Part shown: one piece after another, positions 11,805 to 23,726 of the stretch
How positions within the stretch are numbered: the stretch's first letter is position 1
Layout of the letters: every line of letters starts with the position of its first letter
Source of the DNA: Mugil cephalus
Lineage: Eukaryota > Chordata > Actinopteri > Mugiliformes > Mugilidae
DNA length: 64,000 nucleotides
Direction: 5' to 3'
Assembly: GCF_022458985.1 (NCBI RefSeq)
Contig: NC_061789.1
Location: forward strand, 11,748,175-11,812,174
Position numbers and translations under genes: made by a program
Notes under the pieces: generated by a model
The model's database searches: none
The model's input: only the letters and a program-made list of their open reading frames with translations
What the model was told of the DNA's origin: nothing

Positions 11805-11810
11805 AATAAA
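11805..11810 (+). promoter_or_regulatory. Poly(A) signal of K2
   Basis: AATAAA starts one base after the TAA stop (11801-11803). The remaining 3'UTR would be only about 15-30 nt, depending on the cleavage site. Confidence 0.75.
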
Positions 11811-13735
11811 AGTCTGCTGAGGTACATCAAAAGAAAACATTGTCTGTTGTGTCTTCTGTTCATTCTTCAATTCATTCTGAATTCAAGTGTCTGATGCTGC
11901 AGTTTCTGTAATGACCATCAGGTGGTGCATCATGAAGAAAGGATGCCTACTCTCATTTCAGTTCAGCATCAACATTCACTACTTTGACTTTTTAACATGA
12001 ATTTTGAATTTCTAACATTATAACTAACAACTTTATAACTGGATATTAATAATAATAACAGGCTAGTCAATATTATCTTGGACGCAACATGTTTCTGTGT
12101 GATTGTCAGTGCAAAGAGGATGTGAGGTGAATGGAAGGGTGGAAAACAAAAAGACTGAATAAGATCAGGATGAACCAGTTGAGCAAATGGGCTCATAGTG
12201 AAGCTAAGTGGAAAAACAACAACTGTGAGGCAAAAGAATAAATCACAATGTCAGAAAAGTGGCCAATTAAGAGGCAGCGTGCAAAATACAGCCAAAGATT
12301 AATGGGATCTCTCCGGAAACAAAAACTGAAAAAAGTTGGATGCAATAAAGTTACACCAGCAGAGTACACACAGTCCAACTATGTTTCTGTGGGACCTCTT
12401 CTCTGTTTCCTTCCGTCATTCATTCACTTGCAGAGGTTTCAGAGAGTGGTCTGTAATGAATATCAACATTCAGCGGGACAAAGACAAAAATGTTGTTATT
12501 TTACAAAAATATCCCAGACTTGCAAAATTCCAAAATATGCTGCATTTTCTTCTCATGTCAAAACTGTGTTAGGTATCCACAAAATTGGGTGACATTATTA
12601 GAAAAAGAGGACACACATTTTAGACCCTGCAGGATCTTTGCATTCCTTTTAGCTCACGTGCGCCACCTAGGATGGAAGGCTTTTGTCTTTGCCCATGTCT
12701 AATACTAGACACATCTCCACGTTCACTTCACTCAAATACATAAAGCAGAAGAGAGAGTTAATCTTCCACTTTGTGATACACTAAACTAACCAGCAAAGAT
12801 TTGCATGTGGCGTTTGTGTTGATACCCCAGGTCGTAAAAACAGGTTTATTGTGAGTAAAACACCCAACCAGGGCAGGAAGCAGAAGAAATACCAGTCAGT
12901 CTGTTGCAGAGCATGTCACACTCGACGAGTACTCCTCCAAAACTTTATCATTAACTTAGCCTTAATCCAGCATTCACAAGTTACTCCTGGAAAACGGCTC
13001 ATGAGCAAACAGATCACTAACCTTTACTCACCTCAGTCTTCACTACACAAACAGTCTTAGTCCTTAGTCCTAATCAGGATTGTTTAGAGCAAAAACAATC
13101 AATTTGCCGTGACGGGTTTATACGAACTAAGATGACTTCGTCAAATTAGATAAAGATTCTGTAGTATCAGTCAAGTGCTGTGGAGGTGGCGTGTCTGCAT
13201 GCTGGTGTTTTACTAAGAAAACATTTCAAACACAGGATTTTACTTGTTTTATCTTTTCACTTAACTACATTAAGTGTGTAAAAACTGCTTTAATCCGTCT
13301 CAGTGTTGAGGGACAGGATCAGCCAGTCACTCGCATTGCAAAGAACCTGCTTTTGAACATGTAGATGTTAGATAACCTGAGTCAAAAGAAAAACAAAGTG
13401 TCGTTCAGGAATGCATGTTATTTTACTGCCACACTGAACAGGTTTTTCTGACACGTATGTACACGCACACACGCACACACGCACACACGCGCACACACAC
13501 ACTGTCCAAAAAACCTTCCTCGCGTACGAATTACTTTTTTACCACCTATATTTTCTTGGTTTCATTTTAAAAAATGTCCCCTCCTACTTTCATTACAGAA
13601 GTAGTGGCCTAGAGTGAAGAGCATTTCATTGTTTGGTTGCACAATACGAGAGCAGAGAGGGCCCACACAACACACAGGTGAGAAACAAGAGACAGGCTGG
13701 GACATGACGACAAGAATCTCTGTGTCTCTAAACAG
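11811..13735 (+). repeat. 3' flank of K2, copy 2 of the segmental duplication
   Basis: Partner of 2742-4300, with many insertions and deletions between the copies. No gene is seen; the short ORFs (for example 12248-12592) are not preserved in the partner. A CA/CG-rich microsatellite lies at about 13459-13502. The distal end merges into the upstream region of K3, which tells where the duplication breakpoint fell. Confidence 0.8.
13459..13502 (+). repeat. (ACACAC-CG)n microsatellite
   Basis: Alternating purine-pyrimidine ACGCACACACGCACAC units over about 44 bp, a Z-DNA-type simple repeat upstream of K3. Confidence 0.85.
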
Positions 13736-13912
13736 AGGAGGGTCCCAGTGTCAAATCAGAATGAGATTAGAAAAAGAATAGATTTCACTGGAGAGGAAAA
13801 CATATTGATGGAGTCACTTCAGAGACATTTTCAGATAAGATGTGATGCTGACGGCGGTATCATGGTACGCCATGTGTGTACTTTAAATTCCTGTTCTGTT
13901 TGTCATTCTCCT

Positions 13913-13967
13913 GCCCCCAGGCAAGCAGGCCACCTGAACCCCTCCCCCACTTTCAAGAGGCATAAAA
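13913..13967 (+). promoter_or_regulatory. K3 promoter: AP-2-like site and CATAAAA box
   Basis: CATAAAA at 13961-13967 lies 68 bp before the K3 ATG. At 13913-13922 GCCCCCAGGC fits the AP-2 consensus GCC(N3-4)GGC, a site often used in epidermal keratin promoters. The TATA-like call rests on position; the AP-2 role is inference. Confidence 0.55.
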
Positions 13968-14034
13968 GCAGCTCACTCCAGCCTCCCCTGCATTCTCTCC
14001 TCGTCTCCATCCAGAGCAGGCAAAGATCTCCACC

Positions 14035-16840
14035 ATGTCTTACTCTAGAAGCGTGAGCTACTCCAGCGTGGCCCGTCTGGGTTCCGGCAGATCCCCCAGC
14101 GTGTACGGTGGTGCCGGAGGAGCCGGGGTCAGAATCTCCAGCATGAACGCTGCAAACACCTTCTCCTCCCGAGCAGGTGCATCTGCTTCATCCTCAGGAG
14201 GCTTCAACCTCGCCGATGCCATCGACATCTCTGACAACAAGAAGATGGCCATGCAGAACCTGAACGACCGTCTGTCCACCTATCTGGAGAAGGTGCGCAA
14301 GCTGGAGGCCGCCAACGCTGACCTGGAGCTGAAGATCAGGCAGTTCCTGGAGAGCAAGACCAAACCCACAGGCCACGACTGCACTGCACACATGGCCGTG
14401 ATCAGCAACCTGCAGGACCAGGTGAGGCCAGGCTCTGGTTCTAAGCATTTTTTTTTTGTTATTTTATTTTCTGTGGCATTGGTACAGATGAGAGCAGAGG
14501 CACAAAAGAAATGTGAGGCGATGTCAAAGTACTAAGAAAGATGCCTCCATTGTCTCGACACAAAGATTGTAGGCAACTGAAACTGAATCCCAGCCTTCAG
14601 GCCTGTGGCGTGAGCCACTGTTTCCTTTAGGATGCAGGTGCAGCCACACCCAAAGCACAGTGAGGTTTTACATGAGGACTGAAACAAAGATGGGAATTTG
14701 ACTTTAATTTGCATATTTTTATCTTTTATTCAACCAGTTCTACAACGCACGACCAAGTAGAACTGGGGCAACCAATTCCAAAATAAAGTTTACTTCTTAC
14801 TTTACTTAACATTTCCTTATTTCATGATAAAACTGCAGCCACGCCCAGAAGCTCAAGCTTGTTACAATTTCAGGATTAGACATAATGCTTCTACAAATCT
14901 TTAGATTTAAGACTTACTGAGCTTAACTTCTTTTATTTTCAGCTCTTCATCGCCACCCGCTCAAATGGATCTCTGTACCTGGCAATTGATAACGCCAAGC
15001 TGGCTTCTGATGACTTCAGGGTCAAGTGAGTTTACATTTCCCTGTTGGTTTAAACATTTTATTTACTATTATTGTTGGCCTTATTGTATGCCTGTATAAT
15101 TTTATTTAATTGCTGTGTTCCTGAGTGTTCGGTCAGTCCCTAAATACCTAGCATTTTAAGTCATCTCTTAACATATGCTACCTTAAGCCAAGCTAAGCAG
15201 CAGCTCAACTTAATAACCTGATGATCTTAAAAAGCATTAGATTAATTCTGAATTCAGTCCTAATCTTAACAGCTCGGGGTAGATATTCTGAAAGATTTTG
15301 TTTAACTTTAATCAACTAAAGCTACATGCTTGTGATTGGAGAACAATGGTAGTCTTGTTTAAAACAAACCAATGGCAACTGTTGGAAGAGACCATCCACA
15401 CCAACCCTTTGATTAAGAGTCACAAACCGCATAACTACTAAAGGTCCTAAAGGAATAAATATGAATGGAAGACAGTCTCTCTGAAACTTAGCTGTTTTCG
15501 GTTGGTGTGCAGGTACGAGAATGAGCTGGCCATGCGCCAGAGCGTGGAGGCTGACATCACCGGGCTGAAGAGGGTCCTGGATGAGCTGACACTGGGAAGA
15601 TCTGACCTGGAGATGCAGATCGAGGCTCTGAGGGAGGAGCTCATCCAGCTCAAGAGGAACCATGAGGAGGTGAGCATGAAACTATGAAAGAAGGATGGCA
15701 TTAAGCAAAGCTGATTTACAATAACTGGAGACATTAATGAATTTGTTGTCAATCTCGATGTGCTCTACAACAGGACCTTCTGGCTCTGAGGTCCCAGATG
15801 AGTGGTCAGGTGAACGTGGAGGTGGACGCCGCTCCTCAGCAGGACCTGTCCGCCGTCATGGCTGGAATCAGAGAACACTACGAGACCGTCACCGCCAAGA
15901 ACCGCAGAGACCTGGAGGCATGGTTCCAGGCCAAGGTGAATATTGCAACTTAAGAGACGGAGGTACCCAGTGGTCATAATAGGAACTACACTTGAAGTAA
16001 AAAAAAAAAAAAAAAAATTGAATGACTAAACAGTTTAATTACTTTTTTAATGACGACAATCCAACTTTAAAAAAATTATTTGAAGGAACAGTAGAGTGTC
16101 ATCTGTGTATGTGTTGGTTTATGAGCTTTCTTAAGTTGATGAAGTCTTAAGTTTTCTGACTTTTTCCTGTTTTTCTAGTCTGAAGACCTCAACAAGGAGG
16201 TTGCTGTAAGCACAGAGATTCTTCAGACGTCACGCTCTGAGGTCACAGAGGTCAAACGCTCAATGCAGAGTCTGGAGATCGAGCTCCAAGCACAGCTCAG
16301 CATGGTGGGTTTCAACAACTTCATGGACGGTTTTCTTCAGTGACGGATTCTCTGAATATACTGATGCAGTTCCTTCTCCCCTTTAGAAAGCGTCTCTGGA
16401 AGGAACCCTTGCCGACACCCAGGGCAGGTACGCCAGCATGCTGGCAGGTTACCAGAGGCAGGTGACAGCTCTGGAGGAACAGCTGGCTCTGCTGAGGGGT
16501 GACCTCGAGCGTCAAGGACAAGAGTACCGGGTGCTGCTGGACACCAAGACCAGGCTGGAAATTGAGATTGCAGAGTACAGGAGGCTGCTGGATGGAGAGC
16601 TGACCAGGTGAGCCGACAAGCCCAAACTAGGATAACATTATAATCAATCAAAAATTAAGAGTCAGTAGTCAGTATTATGTACCTGTCATCTGTATATTTG
16701 TATATTCATTACTGAAATTACACAGATAGGTGAATAATTGTGGATTTTCTTTTCCTAGCACAACCACCACTACAACCCGTAAAGTGGTGATTGTCACCCA
16801 AGAGATCACCGAAGACGGAAAGGTCATCTCTGAATCTTAG
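14035..16840 (+). CDS. Type I keratin K3 (7 exons, 405 aa)
   Basis: Type I keratin with exons 14035-14421, 14943-15025, 15513-15669, 15774-15935, 16179-16304, 16387-16607 and 16759-16840. Exon 6 is the canonical 221 bp. The ATG sits in a strong CACCATGTC context. The head (about 1-68) has [14 protein letters not shown], shared in form with K4-K6, but not the long Gly runs of K1/K2. The rod opens [20 protein letters not shown] and closes with [17 protein letters not shown]. The tail (379-405) begins with a TTTTT run and ends [17 protein letters not shown]. Its organisation and compact tail make it the plainest member of the cluster, and its rod is close to fish keratin 13/15-like proteins. No lesion is seen. 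Confidence 0.95.
15999..16017 (+). repeat. Poly(A) run in K3 intron 4
   Basis: About 19 A residues in the intron between exons 4 and 5. Confidence 0.85.
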
Positions 16841-16900
16841 TAGATGAAGTCAAGCAAGAAACATCCGTCAACAGAAGCTAACCGTTCTCAGAATTAAACA

Positions 16901-16906
16901 AATAAA
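16901..16906 (+). promoter_or_regulatory. Poly(A) signal of K3
   Basis: AATAAA lies 60 bp after the stop codon, with a TGTGTGTTTGGTGTTT GT-rich element about 25 bp further on. Confidence 0.8.
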
Positions 16907-18376
16907 ACATTTCTGAAGAACTGCCCATCATGTGTGTTTGGTGTTTCGTTGTCTTTATATAAAATGGTATTTTAATCATGAACCAAAATAAGAACTTGAA
17001 TGCAAGGTATTTCTGACTGTTAATTTAACAACAGTGCAGAGAGTTAAATGTGAAAAACTATAAAGCTGCTTTCAGTAGGACTTTTCCTCCAAGAAAAGTT
17101 AGAGACACAAAGACATTTGAAATGAACTTCAACCTAATAAAAACCTAACAAACATATCTTTGGACTGTGGAAGGAAGTTGAAAACTTAATTTAATTAAAG
17201 GCAGATAAAATAGGAGGAATTCCATGCTTTATCTTGAAATGCAAACCATTTAAACATCAGTAACTAAACCCACAGAGTCTGACTGGATATCTGTTGCTGC
17301 TTCTGAGTGGATTAGCAGGACAGGTCTATTGTGACAACAGGGGGCCCCACGTGAAACAGGACATTTAGAAAATTAACAGCATAAAAAAATCAAGTGTGAG
17401 ATTTAATTTGCTGATTTAACTTTGAGCTGTTTTATTTCCACATTCTGGTTGTCAACAGGTCCTAACTCTGATCTGAGGGGTCTCAAGAAAATTTAAACAC
17501 ATACATTAAATGGTGAACTAAGCTCTTTGTGTTACAATCTAAATAGTATATAAACAATATTTTTTTTAATTTTCCTCCAAAATTTAAATTTGATTAAATG
17601 CACATTTACATGAATCCAACACATTTTAGTGAAGGGATAAATCGAGGTTAGAGAAGCTAACAGTGCAGCTCGCTCTCATCAACCAACTACTGAAGCCAAA
17701 ATGACTGGTGATTCACTGTCCCTACTACATTTAGCTATGTTTAAAGGTAAAAGTATGTATGTTTATGGCAGTTGGACGTCCACCGTACTGTTGCACGTTT
17801 TAACCTGTATTAATTGAATAGCTTAATATTGAATGCAAAATGATAATAATAATGTATTTTTACAAAACGCACCTATAATTGGAAGGGGGCCCCTACATAA
17901 TCTCTCCATCAGTTTGGTGGGTCCCTGGCCTGAAAAGCACTAAGGACCCCTCATCATTCTTGTAGTGTTTTGTCAGTACTGTTGGTTTCTCTTATTAAAA
18001 TATGAATATGTTTGTGTGAATAAAGGTTCCTTAAAAAGGAGATGTGAAACTGGATTTGGAACAAGCTGAGACTTCAGAATTCAACATAAAACAGTTAACT
18101 CATCCCATCGTGAAATCATCTCATCGTGACTACATTGGAGCTACTGATGGGATCCCGTCTTCAGTTGATCCTTGCAGACGTTAGGACTTTCTGAGACACA
18201 GTCTGGAGACACATGGGCCCCAGGCTCTGTGATACACAGAAAATAAACCTACCCGACCTGCAGGACCTCACCTGTTTGCTCTCCGGGCCCATGAGACCTG
18301 CCTCCTTTGGAGAAATAACAGGAGCCGACCGCAAAGCAGCTCTTCACTCGCCTCTCACAGCTGACAACCAGCAGCC
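16907..18376. other. K3-K4 intergenic region
   Basis: No gene or clear transposon is seen. The last 250 bp before K4 are less AT-rich. No TATA box stands at the usual distance from the K4 ATG; only a weak AGAAATAACA at about 18311-18320 is near. A direct repeat (CATCCCATCGTGAAATCATC then CATCGTGAC) occurs near 18100-18130. Confidence 0.5.
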
Positions 18377-21300
18377 ATGACCTCCTTCTCCACCCACAGC
18401 AGCTACATGGTCACCCCCATGAGGAGCTCCGTCCACTGTGCTCACCGGGTGGGTGCTGCTGGCAGCGTGTATGGAGGAGCTGGAGGATCTGGAGTGCGTG
18501 TCTCCAAGGCACCCAGCTCAAACTGGACAGAACACGCAGAGATGAGCGGGAAGGCCACCATGCAGAACCTGAACAACCGTCTGGGCTCCTACCTGGAGAA
18601 GGTGCGGAGCCTTGAGGCGGCCAACACTAAGCTGGAGCTGAAGATCAGGCAGTACCTGGAGAAAAGAGTCCATTTAAAGCAGGACTTCACCAGCTTCAAC
18701 GTCCGCATCAAGGAGCTGCAGGAGCAGGTGAGAATACTCCAGGTAGTAGGTGTCCACAAGGCCAGTCCTGTGGATTAAAGGTCAGGCAGGTTGTGTCTTT
18801 TCTTATTGAAGAGAATTTATCGGCACATAAAAATACACATATAACAACAATAAAAAGGCTTGGGATCAAAAGAACACCACAGCAACAAAGGTGATGAATA
18901 TGTAAAACACTGATACATAAGATATGATTTCATCAAAGAAGAAACTAAATGGGACATATAAATACAACACATGATAGATAGTTAAAGCAGTTTATATTAC
19001 ATATTATAGCGCTATTTCCATCTCACCAACTTATTTCTAACAAGTTGGAAGAACAACATTTCCAACTTATATTGATATTAAAGAGTGAAACTAGAGGGTT
19101 TGTTGTGTTTTTGTACTTTTAAGAAACAAACATTGCATTCAAGGGTTTCAGTGTTTTGTTTTGTTTTTTAAATTAAAACTTAGATCTCAAGTTTCTTCTT
19201 AAAGACCCTGTGCTCATGTTGGGCTGTGTTTAAATGTCACTTCCATATGGGAAGGTTAGTCAGTGATCACAGAGCCAATATTTGCAGTGGACGATGTTTG
19301 AGATGCAAACAATCTGTCAACATCAGGGGATGGAAACAGAGTGCAGAGTAGACAAACTGGTCTGTTAATGAAAGGGTGGGGGTGTTAGGTGTCAACAGTT
19401 GGTATCAACTACGACTCATGTGACCAATGATACACAATGCTTCAAGATCGACATCTTGAAGCATTGTGTATCATTGGTCATTTGTGTCGTAATGTTGAAA
19501 TTTGAAATACTGAATTTAATGTTTACTACTAATATTTAAGGTCTTTAATTTAATATATAAGTAGCGTATTTAAACACTCTCACCATATGGATCCCATCTG
19601 CCAATGAAAGCCCTGTTGTTGAGGTTTTTCAGTGGCCAAAAAATGTTTTAAAATCCTTGTTGAACATTGTAAATAAAGGAATAAAGTTAAAGTAAAATTC
19701 AACACGATAACTATTTGCTTAAAAAAAGTTTATTAAAATTTGCGGGGTTTGGAGCCACCTGGTGGCCACAAGGTACCACACTCAGACCTACTGTTTTCTT
19801 GGTTTGTTTTTTTTTTTGTTTGTTTTGGTTTGTAGATGTTAAAGTTGCCCCAATTTAAATCAAATAAAATCAGTTTATCAAACAGCAGTTTTTTTCCTCC
19901 TCTGCTCAGATTATCACCGCTTCTTGTGAAAACGCAGCCCTCATCCTCACCATTGACAACACCAAACTGGCCACCGATGACTTCAGAGCCAAGTGAGTGA
20001 ATTTATGCTTAGTGTGCCTTCTTAAATCCACTGCTTTGTGAGTTTGTCCTTTTAAAGTAACACTTAGGTGAGATTGTGACATTAATTTTAAGGTTTGAGA
20101 GTGAGCTGGCCTTGCGTCAGTTGGAGGAGGCAGATGTCACCATGATAAGGAGAGCCTTGGACCTGGAGCCTCAAAGGCGAACCCGCATGGAGCTGCAACT
20201 GAAGAGTCTGAAGGAGGAGCTAATACAGCTGAAGCACAACCACAAGCAGGTGAGACCCAGTACCAGACAGACACAAAACCAGGAAGTAAAAAAGGCAGCA
20301 GTGTAATCATGTCTTCTTGCAGGACCTGTTGGCTCTCAGGGCGCAGATGGGGGTTGATGTGAATGTGGAGGTGGACGCTGCTCCTCAAGAGGACCTGTCC
20401 ACCGTCCTGGCTGAAATGAGAAAACACTACGAGAATGTCACCATCAAGAACCGCAAAGAGCTGGAGGCATGGTTGCAGGCCAAAGTGAGAACACAGAGAC
20501 CAGAACCTGCTCACTGCTGCCCCCTACAGACAAACACCACAACCGCAACCACAGCCACCACTTTTTCTACTGTTTCTACATTTTACTGCTGTTTTAAGTT
20601 TTATAAGCTTTTTCTATGGTTAAGTTGAAAATAATTTTCTTTGGTCATATAAACATTTCTTCAGTTTACACATTCTGTTTACTGTTTAGTTTACATAATA
20701 AAATAAAATAATGACAAAAGTCCTCCTCCTCGCCCCCCTAAATGATTTCTGTCTTATTATCTGAAACTGAAGTCCTCATATAGTCCTCATATGCTACCAA
20801 TAACAACACTAATACCTCCCATCCACAGATGATGGAACTGGACACAGTGCAGGAAGAGAGCACAGAGACTCTGCAGGCGTCCAAGTCTGAGGTTGGACAG
20901 TTCAGACGAACTCTTCAAAGTCTGGAGATCAAACTGCAGGCAGAGATCAGCCAGGTGAGAGAAAATGTGATTCGTGATAAGTGTATTCTTCTGCATTCAG
21001 TAAAATATAAAAATAAACCCATAGAAAACATTAAAAACAGAACAGACCCTTCCAACGCCTACATTGTTTTTTTATAGCCTTTTTATAGTCATTTTATACG
21101 TTTTATTTAGCTTTCATGTTTTCATTTTTCATTTTTTCATGTTTTGGAATATTTTTTCATTTATTTCATTACAAATCTTTAGTTAAGACAGAAATATTTT
21201 GGTATTGATCAATCTGCTGCTTTGTTGTTAAAATACTGTGAAAGCTGCGAAGAGAAAGAGATGGTCACCTTCCTGTTGACTCTGTCCTCCATCTTACAAA

Positions 21301-21744
21301 AAGAAAGGCGCGGTGGAAGCGACTCTGGATGAAACTATCAGACGCTACGGAGTCATGCTGGCCGTGCACCAGGAGCAGGTGACGTCTCTGGAGGAGCACC
21401 TGTCTCAGCTGAGGGCAAACCTGGGCCAGCAGGGCCATGACTTCAAGGTGCTGCTAGACATGAAGACCAGACTGGAGATGGAGATCCGCGAGTACCGGAG
21501 GCTGCTGGAAGGAGAGGCCACCAGCAGGTAAGACAGACAGATTCAACCAATGAGCCTGAAGCTAGAAGGTGACGAGCGACTTATCTGTTCTGTCTTCTGA
21601 TTGGCTTACAGTGTCTGCACCTCTCCCACCACCACCACCACCACCACCACCAGACTGGTGGTGTCAGTGGTGGAAGAGGTGGTTGATGGGAGAGTGATGT
21701 CCTCCGCATCCTCTTCGTCATCCTCCTGCTCCTCCTCCGGCTGA
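18377..21744 (+). CDS. Type I keratin K4, divergent (7 exons, 411 aa)
   Basis: Type I keratin with exons 18377-18727, 19910-19992, 20093-20249, 20323-20484, 20829-20954, 21304-21527 and 21612-21744. The frame is intact and the rod exon lengths are standard. The head is the shortest of the cluster (about 1-58), with [14 protein letters not shown] but no long Gly tract. The rod opens [20 protein letters not shown] and ends with [17 protein letters not shown]. Several rod changes are unusual for its neighbours, such as [20 protein letters not shown] in exon 3. The tail has an eight-Thr run encoded by (ACC)n, then [18 protein letters not shown] and a Ser-rich end with a Cys. Intron 1 (1182 bp) is the longest within K1-K4 and contains a long perfect hairpin. 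A possible alternative last exon lies at 22433. This is the fastest-changing paralogue here but looks functional. Confidence 0.92.
19421..19480. repeat. Perfect 28-bp inverted repeat in K4 intron 1
   Basis: Arm 19421-19448 is the exact reverse complement of 19453-19480, with a 4-nt loop (CGAC). Pairing continues outward imperfectly through ACGAC/GTCGT and a TCAAC/GTTGA block, giving a stem of about 40 bp in total. It may be a young foldback MITE or a hairpin RNA. Confidence 0.9.
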
Positions 21745-21792
21745 ACAGCTGCAGACGACCACAGGTTGACAAGTTCAAATTAAGAAAGCAAT

Positions 21793-21798
21793 AATAAA
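21793..21798 (+). promoter_or_regulatory. Poly(A) signal of K4
   Basis: AATAAA lies 48 bp after the stop and is followed by further AATAAA copies to about 21836, so cleavage may be heterogeneous. Confidence 0.7.
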
Positions 21799-22432
21799 AC
21801 CAATAAACAATAAACCAACAATAATAAAACCAATAAATGCACAAGAGAATGATTAAATTGTTGTATATTGAAAGAAAAAATCCAGTGCACTCCAATTTCC
21901 AGTTCTGACTGACTTATTGACAATTTTTATACTGAAAAGATCAAATTAATTTGATATTTTACTGATTTGACACAATATTTTTCATTTAATTATTGTATTT
22001 CTATATTTATAATATGCTGAAGGATCGTCAAGTGTGTTTTGTAAAAGAAGAAATAAAATAAAATTCACTACAGCTTTGAGGCACAAAAACATCTAGTATA
22101 ATAGCACACAGTACAGCTGTTAGCTGCAGTTGGTCATTAAGTTAGTGTTAAATAACATGTTCAACTATCAGCTATTATTACTAGTTTTTATTTTTAATAC
22201 TTAAGGTGCATTTTGTTATAAATAAATGTGTATTTTTGTTGTATTTTTAGAGGTTTTACATATATTAGCAAGATAGGTTGAAGCATAAAATAAGCAATTA
22301 TAATATTTGAATACAGGAGAATAAAACAACAATTAAAGTTACTGCAATTGTTGGACTTAAATCTTGGAAAAGTCTAAGAAAAGAACCAGATAATGATAAT
22401 GAACTGGTCATTTTCTTTCTCATTTGTTTCAG

Positions 22433-22619
22433 CAGCATCTTCGAAGCCACCAAGACATCACCTGTAAAAAGTAATCTGACCAAACCAGGACCAGATCCAG
22501 ATCCGGATCCAGTAAATCGAATCTGTCTGCTTTTAATTAAAATGAAGTTATATAGTCTGTGGCTGCTGAGGTTGTATTTCACTCCCGAAATGTGTAATTA
22601 TTTATTCACTAGGCGATGA
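22433..22619 (+). other. Candidate alternative terminal exon of K4
   Basis: A strong acceptor (TTTTCTTTCTCATTTGTTTCAG) ends at 22432. Joined to the phase-2 donor of K4 exon 6, it would continue in frame as S-S-I-F-E-A-T-K-T-S-P-V-K and stay open for 61 further codons to TGA at 22617-22619. The stretch includes a P-D-P-D-P-D-P repeat. The main tail exon at 21612 is clearly the normal one. The alternative use is inference; the open frame could be chance. Confidence 0.3.
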
Positions 22620-22760
22620 GGAAACTATTTGTCTATATTTGATAATGTCTGACAGAATATTAAATAAGACAGTAAATAAAAAGGTTTTGTTCACCGTTGT
22701 CCATATTAGAGCTCATGATCAGCAGGGGCAGCATCTGGGTTAAAAACAAGATAAAGAAAC

Positions 22761-22798
<38 letters not shown>

Positions 22799-23726
22799 CA
22801 TAGGAAGAAGAAAATTATTCCAAAAACTTAATAAAGTTTCATTACCTCATGCATCATCTTCGACTGCCACCAGCTTATTTCAAATTTTGTGATCAGTACG
22901 AATAATCAAACAAAGTTAGCAGTTACCTTTGAACAGGTACCTTTGGGCTCTAAAACTTCTGCCTCCCCCACCCAGATATTTATGCGTGGGCCTGACACTA
23001 CACAATTTTAATACTTGTAATGTAACTGTTATGTGGATTAAGAGACCCTGGTGAGGATATGCAGTAATAGAAGATGGGTTGAGATGAGGTGTTGCACAAC
23101 ACTGCCTCCAGGTGACACGAGCGAAGACTGCAAACGCATAGTCACAGCTGTCTTCATTTTACTGAACTAAAAGTAGTAATACTCCACTGTAGTAATAATT
23201 CACTATAACAACACTGCGAGGTTTTGCACAAATACCAGAAACAAATGCAATTAAAGGTCAAAAAGTAGGCGTCATGCTGTGATTTTATGGATTACTGACA
23301 ATTAATAGAAATTTCAATAGGCTCCTGAGTGCCGACTAATGCTTCATTCATAAAATAGTTATTTTACAGTATTTTACAGGTTAGATGTGTTTAAAACATA
23401 GACTGTAAAGTTAAAATAATAATTTTTGGCAGGTTGCAGGTGGAGAGCTTTTATTTCTGAATAAGGGCGGTGAATTCTGTCAAGGTGGAAAGTGTGAAGT
23501 CAACATTAGTGAGTTGCAGATAGAGTTGGAGAAGAGAAGGGGAGATAAATATCAGGATAAAGACATATTTCTGCTACTGTCTTTAAACTATTTCACCATG
23601 ACATTTATTTAAGAATGCATTCGTGGACAGATAACATTACCTTATTTCTTTACACATTCAACAAGCAAATGTGCCATCTTTCAACCTTTAAAACAGTTGT
23701 TACTTGTGTATGAAGGAAGCTAAAGT
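22620..23726. other. K4-K5 intergenic, first part
   Basis: AT-rich sequence with a run of about 33 A residues at 22764-22796. No gene is seen. Confidence 0.5.
22764..22796 (+). repeat. Poly(A) run
   Basis: About 33 consecutive A residues. No SINE or LINE body is clearly visible just upstream. Confidence 0.85.

Noticed and set aside
12248-12592. 114-codon ORF downstream of K2
   Set aside because: Frame not preserved in the K1 flank and no recognisable domain.
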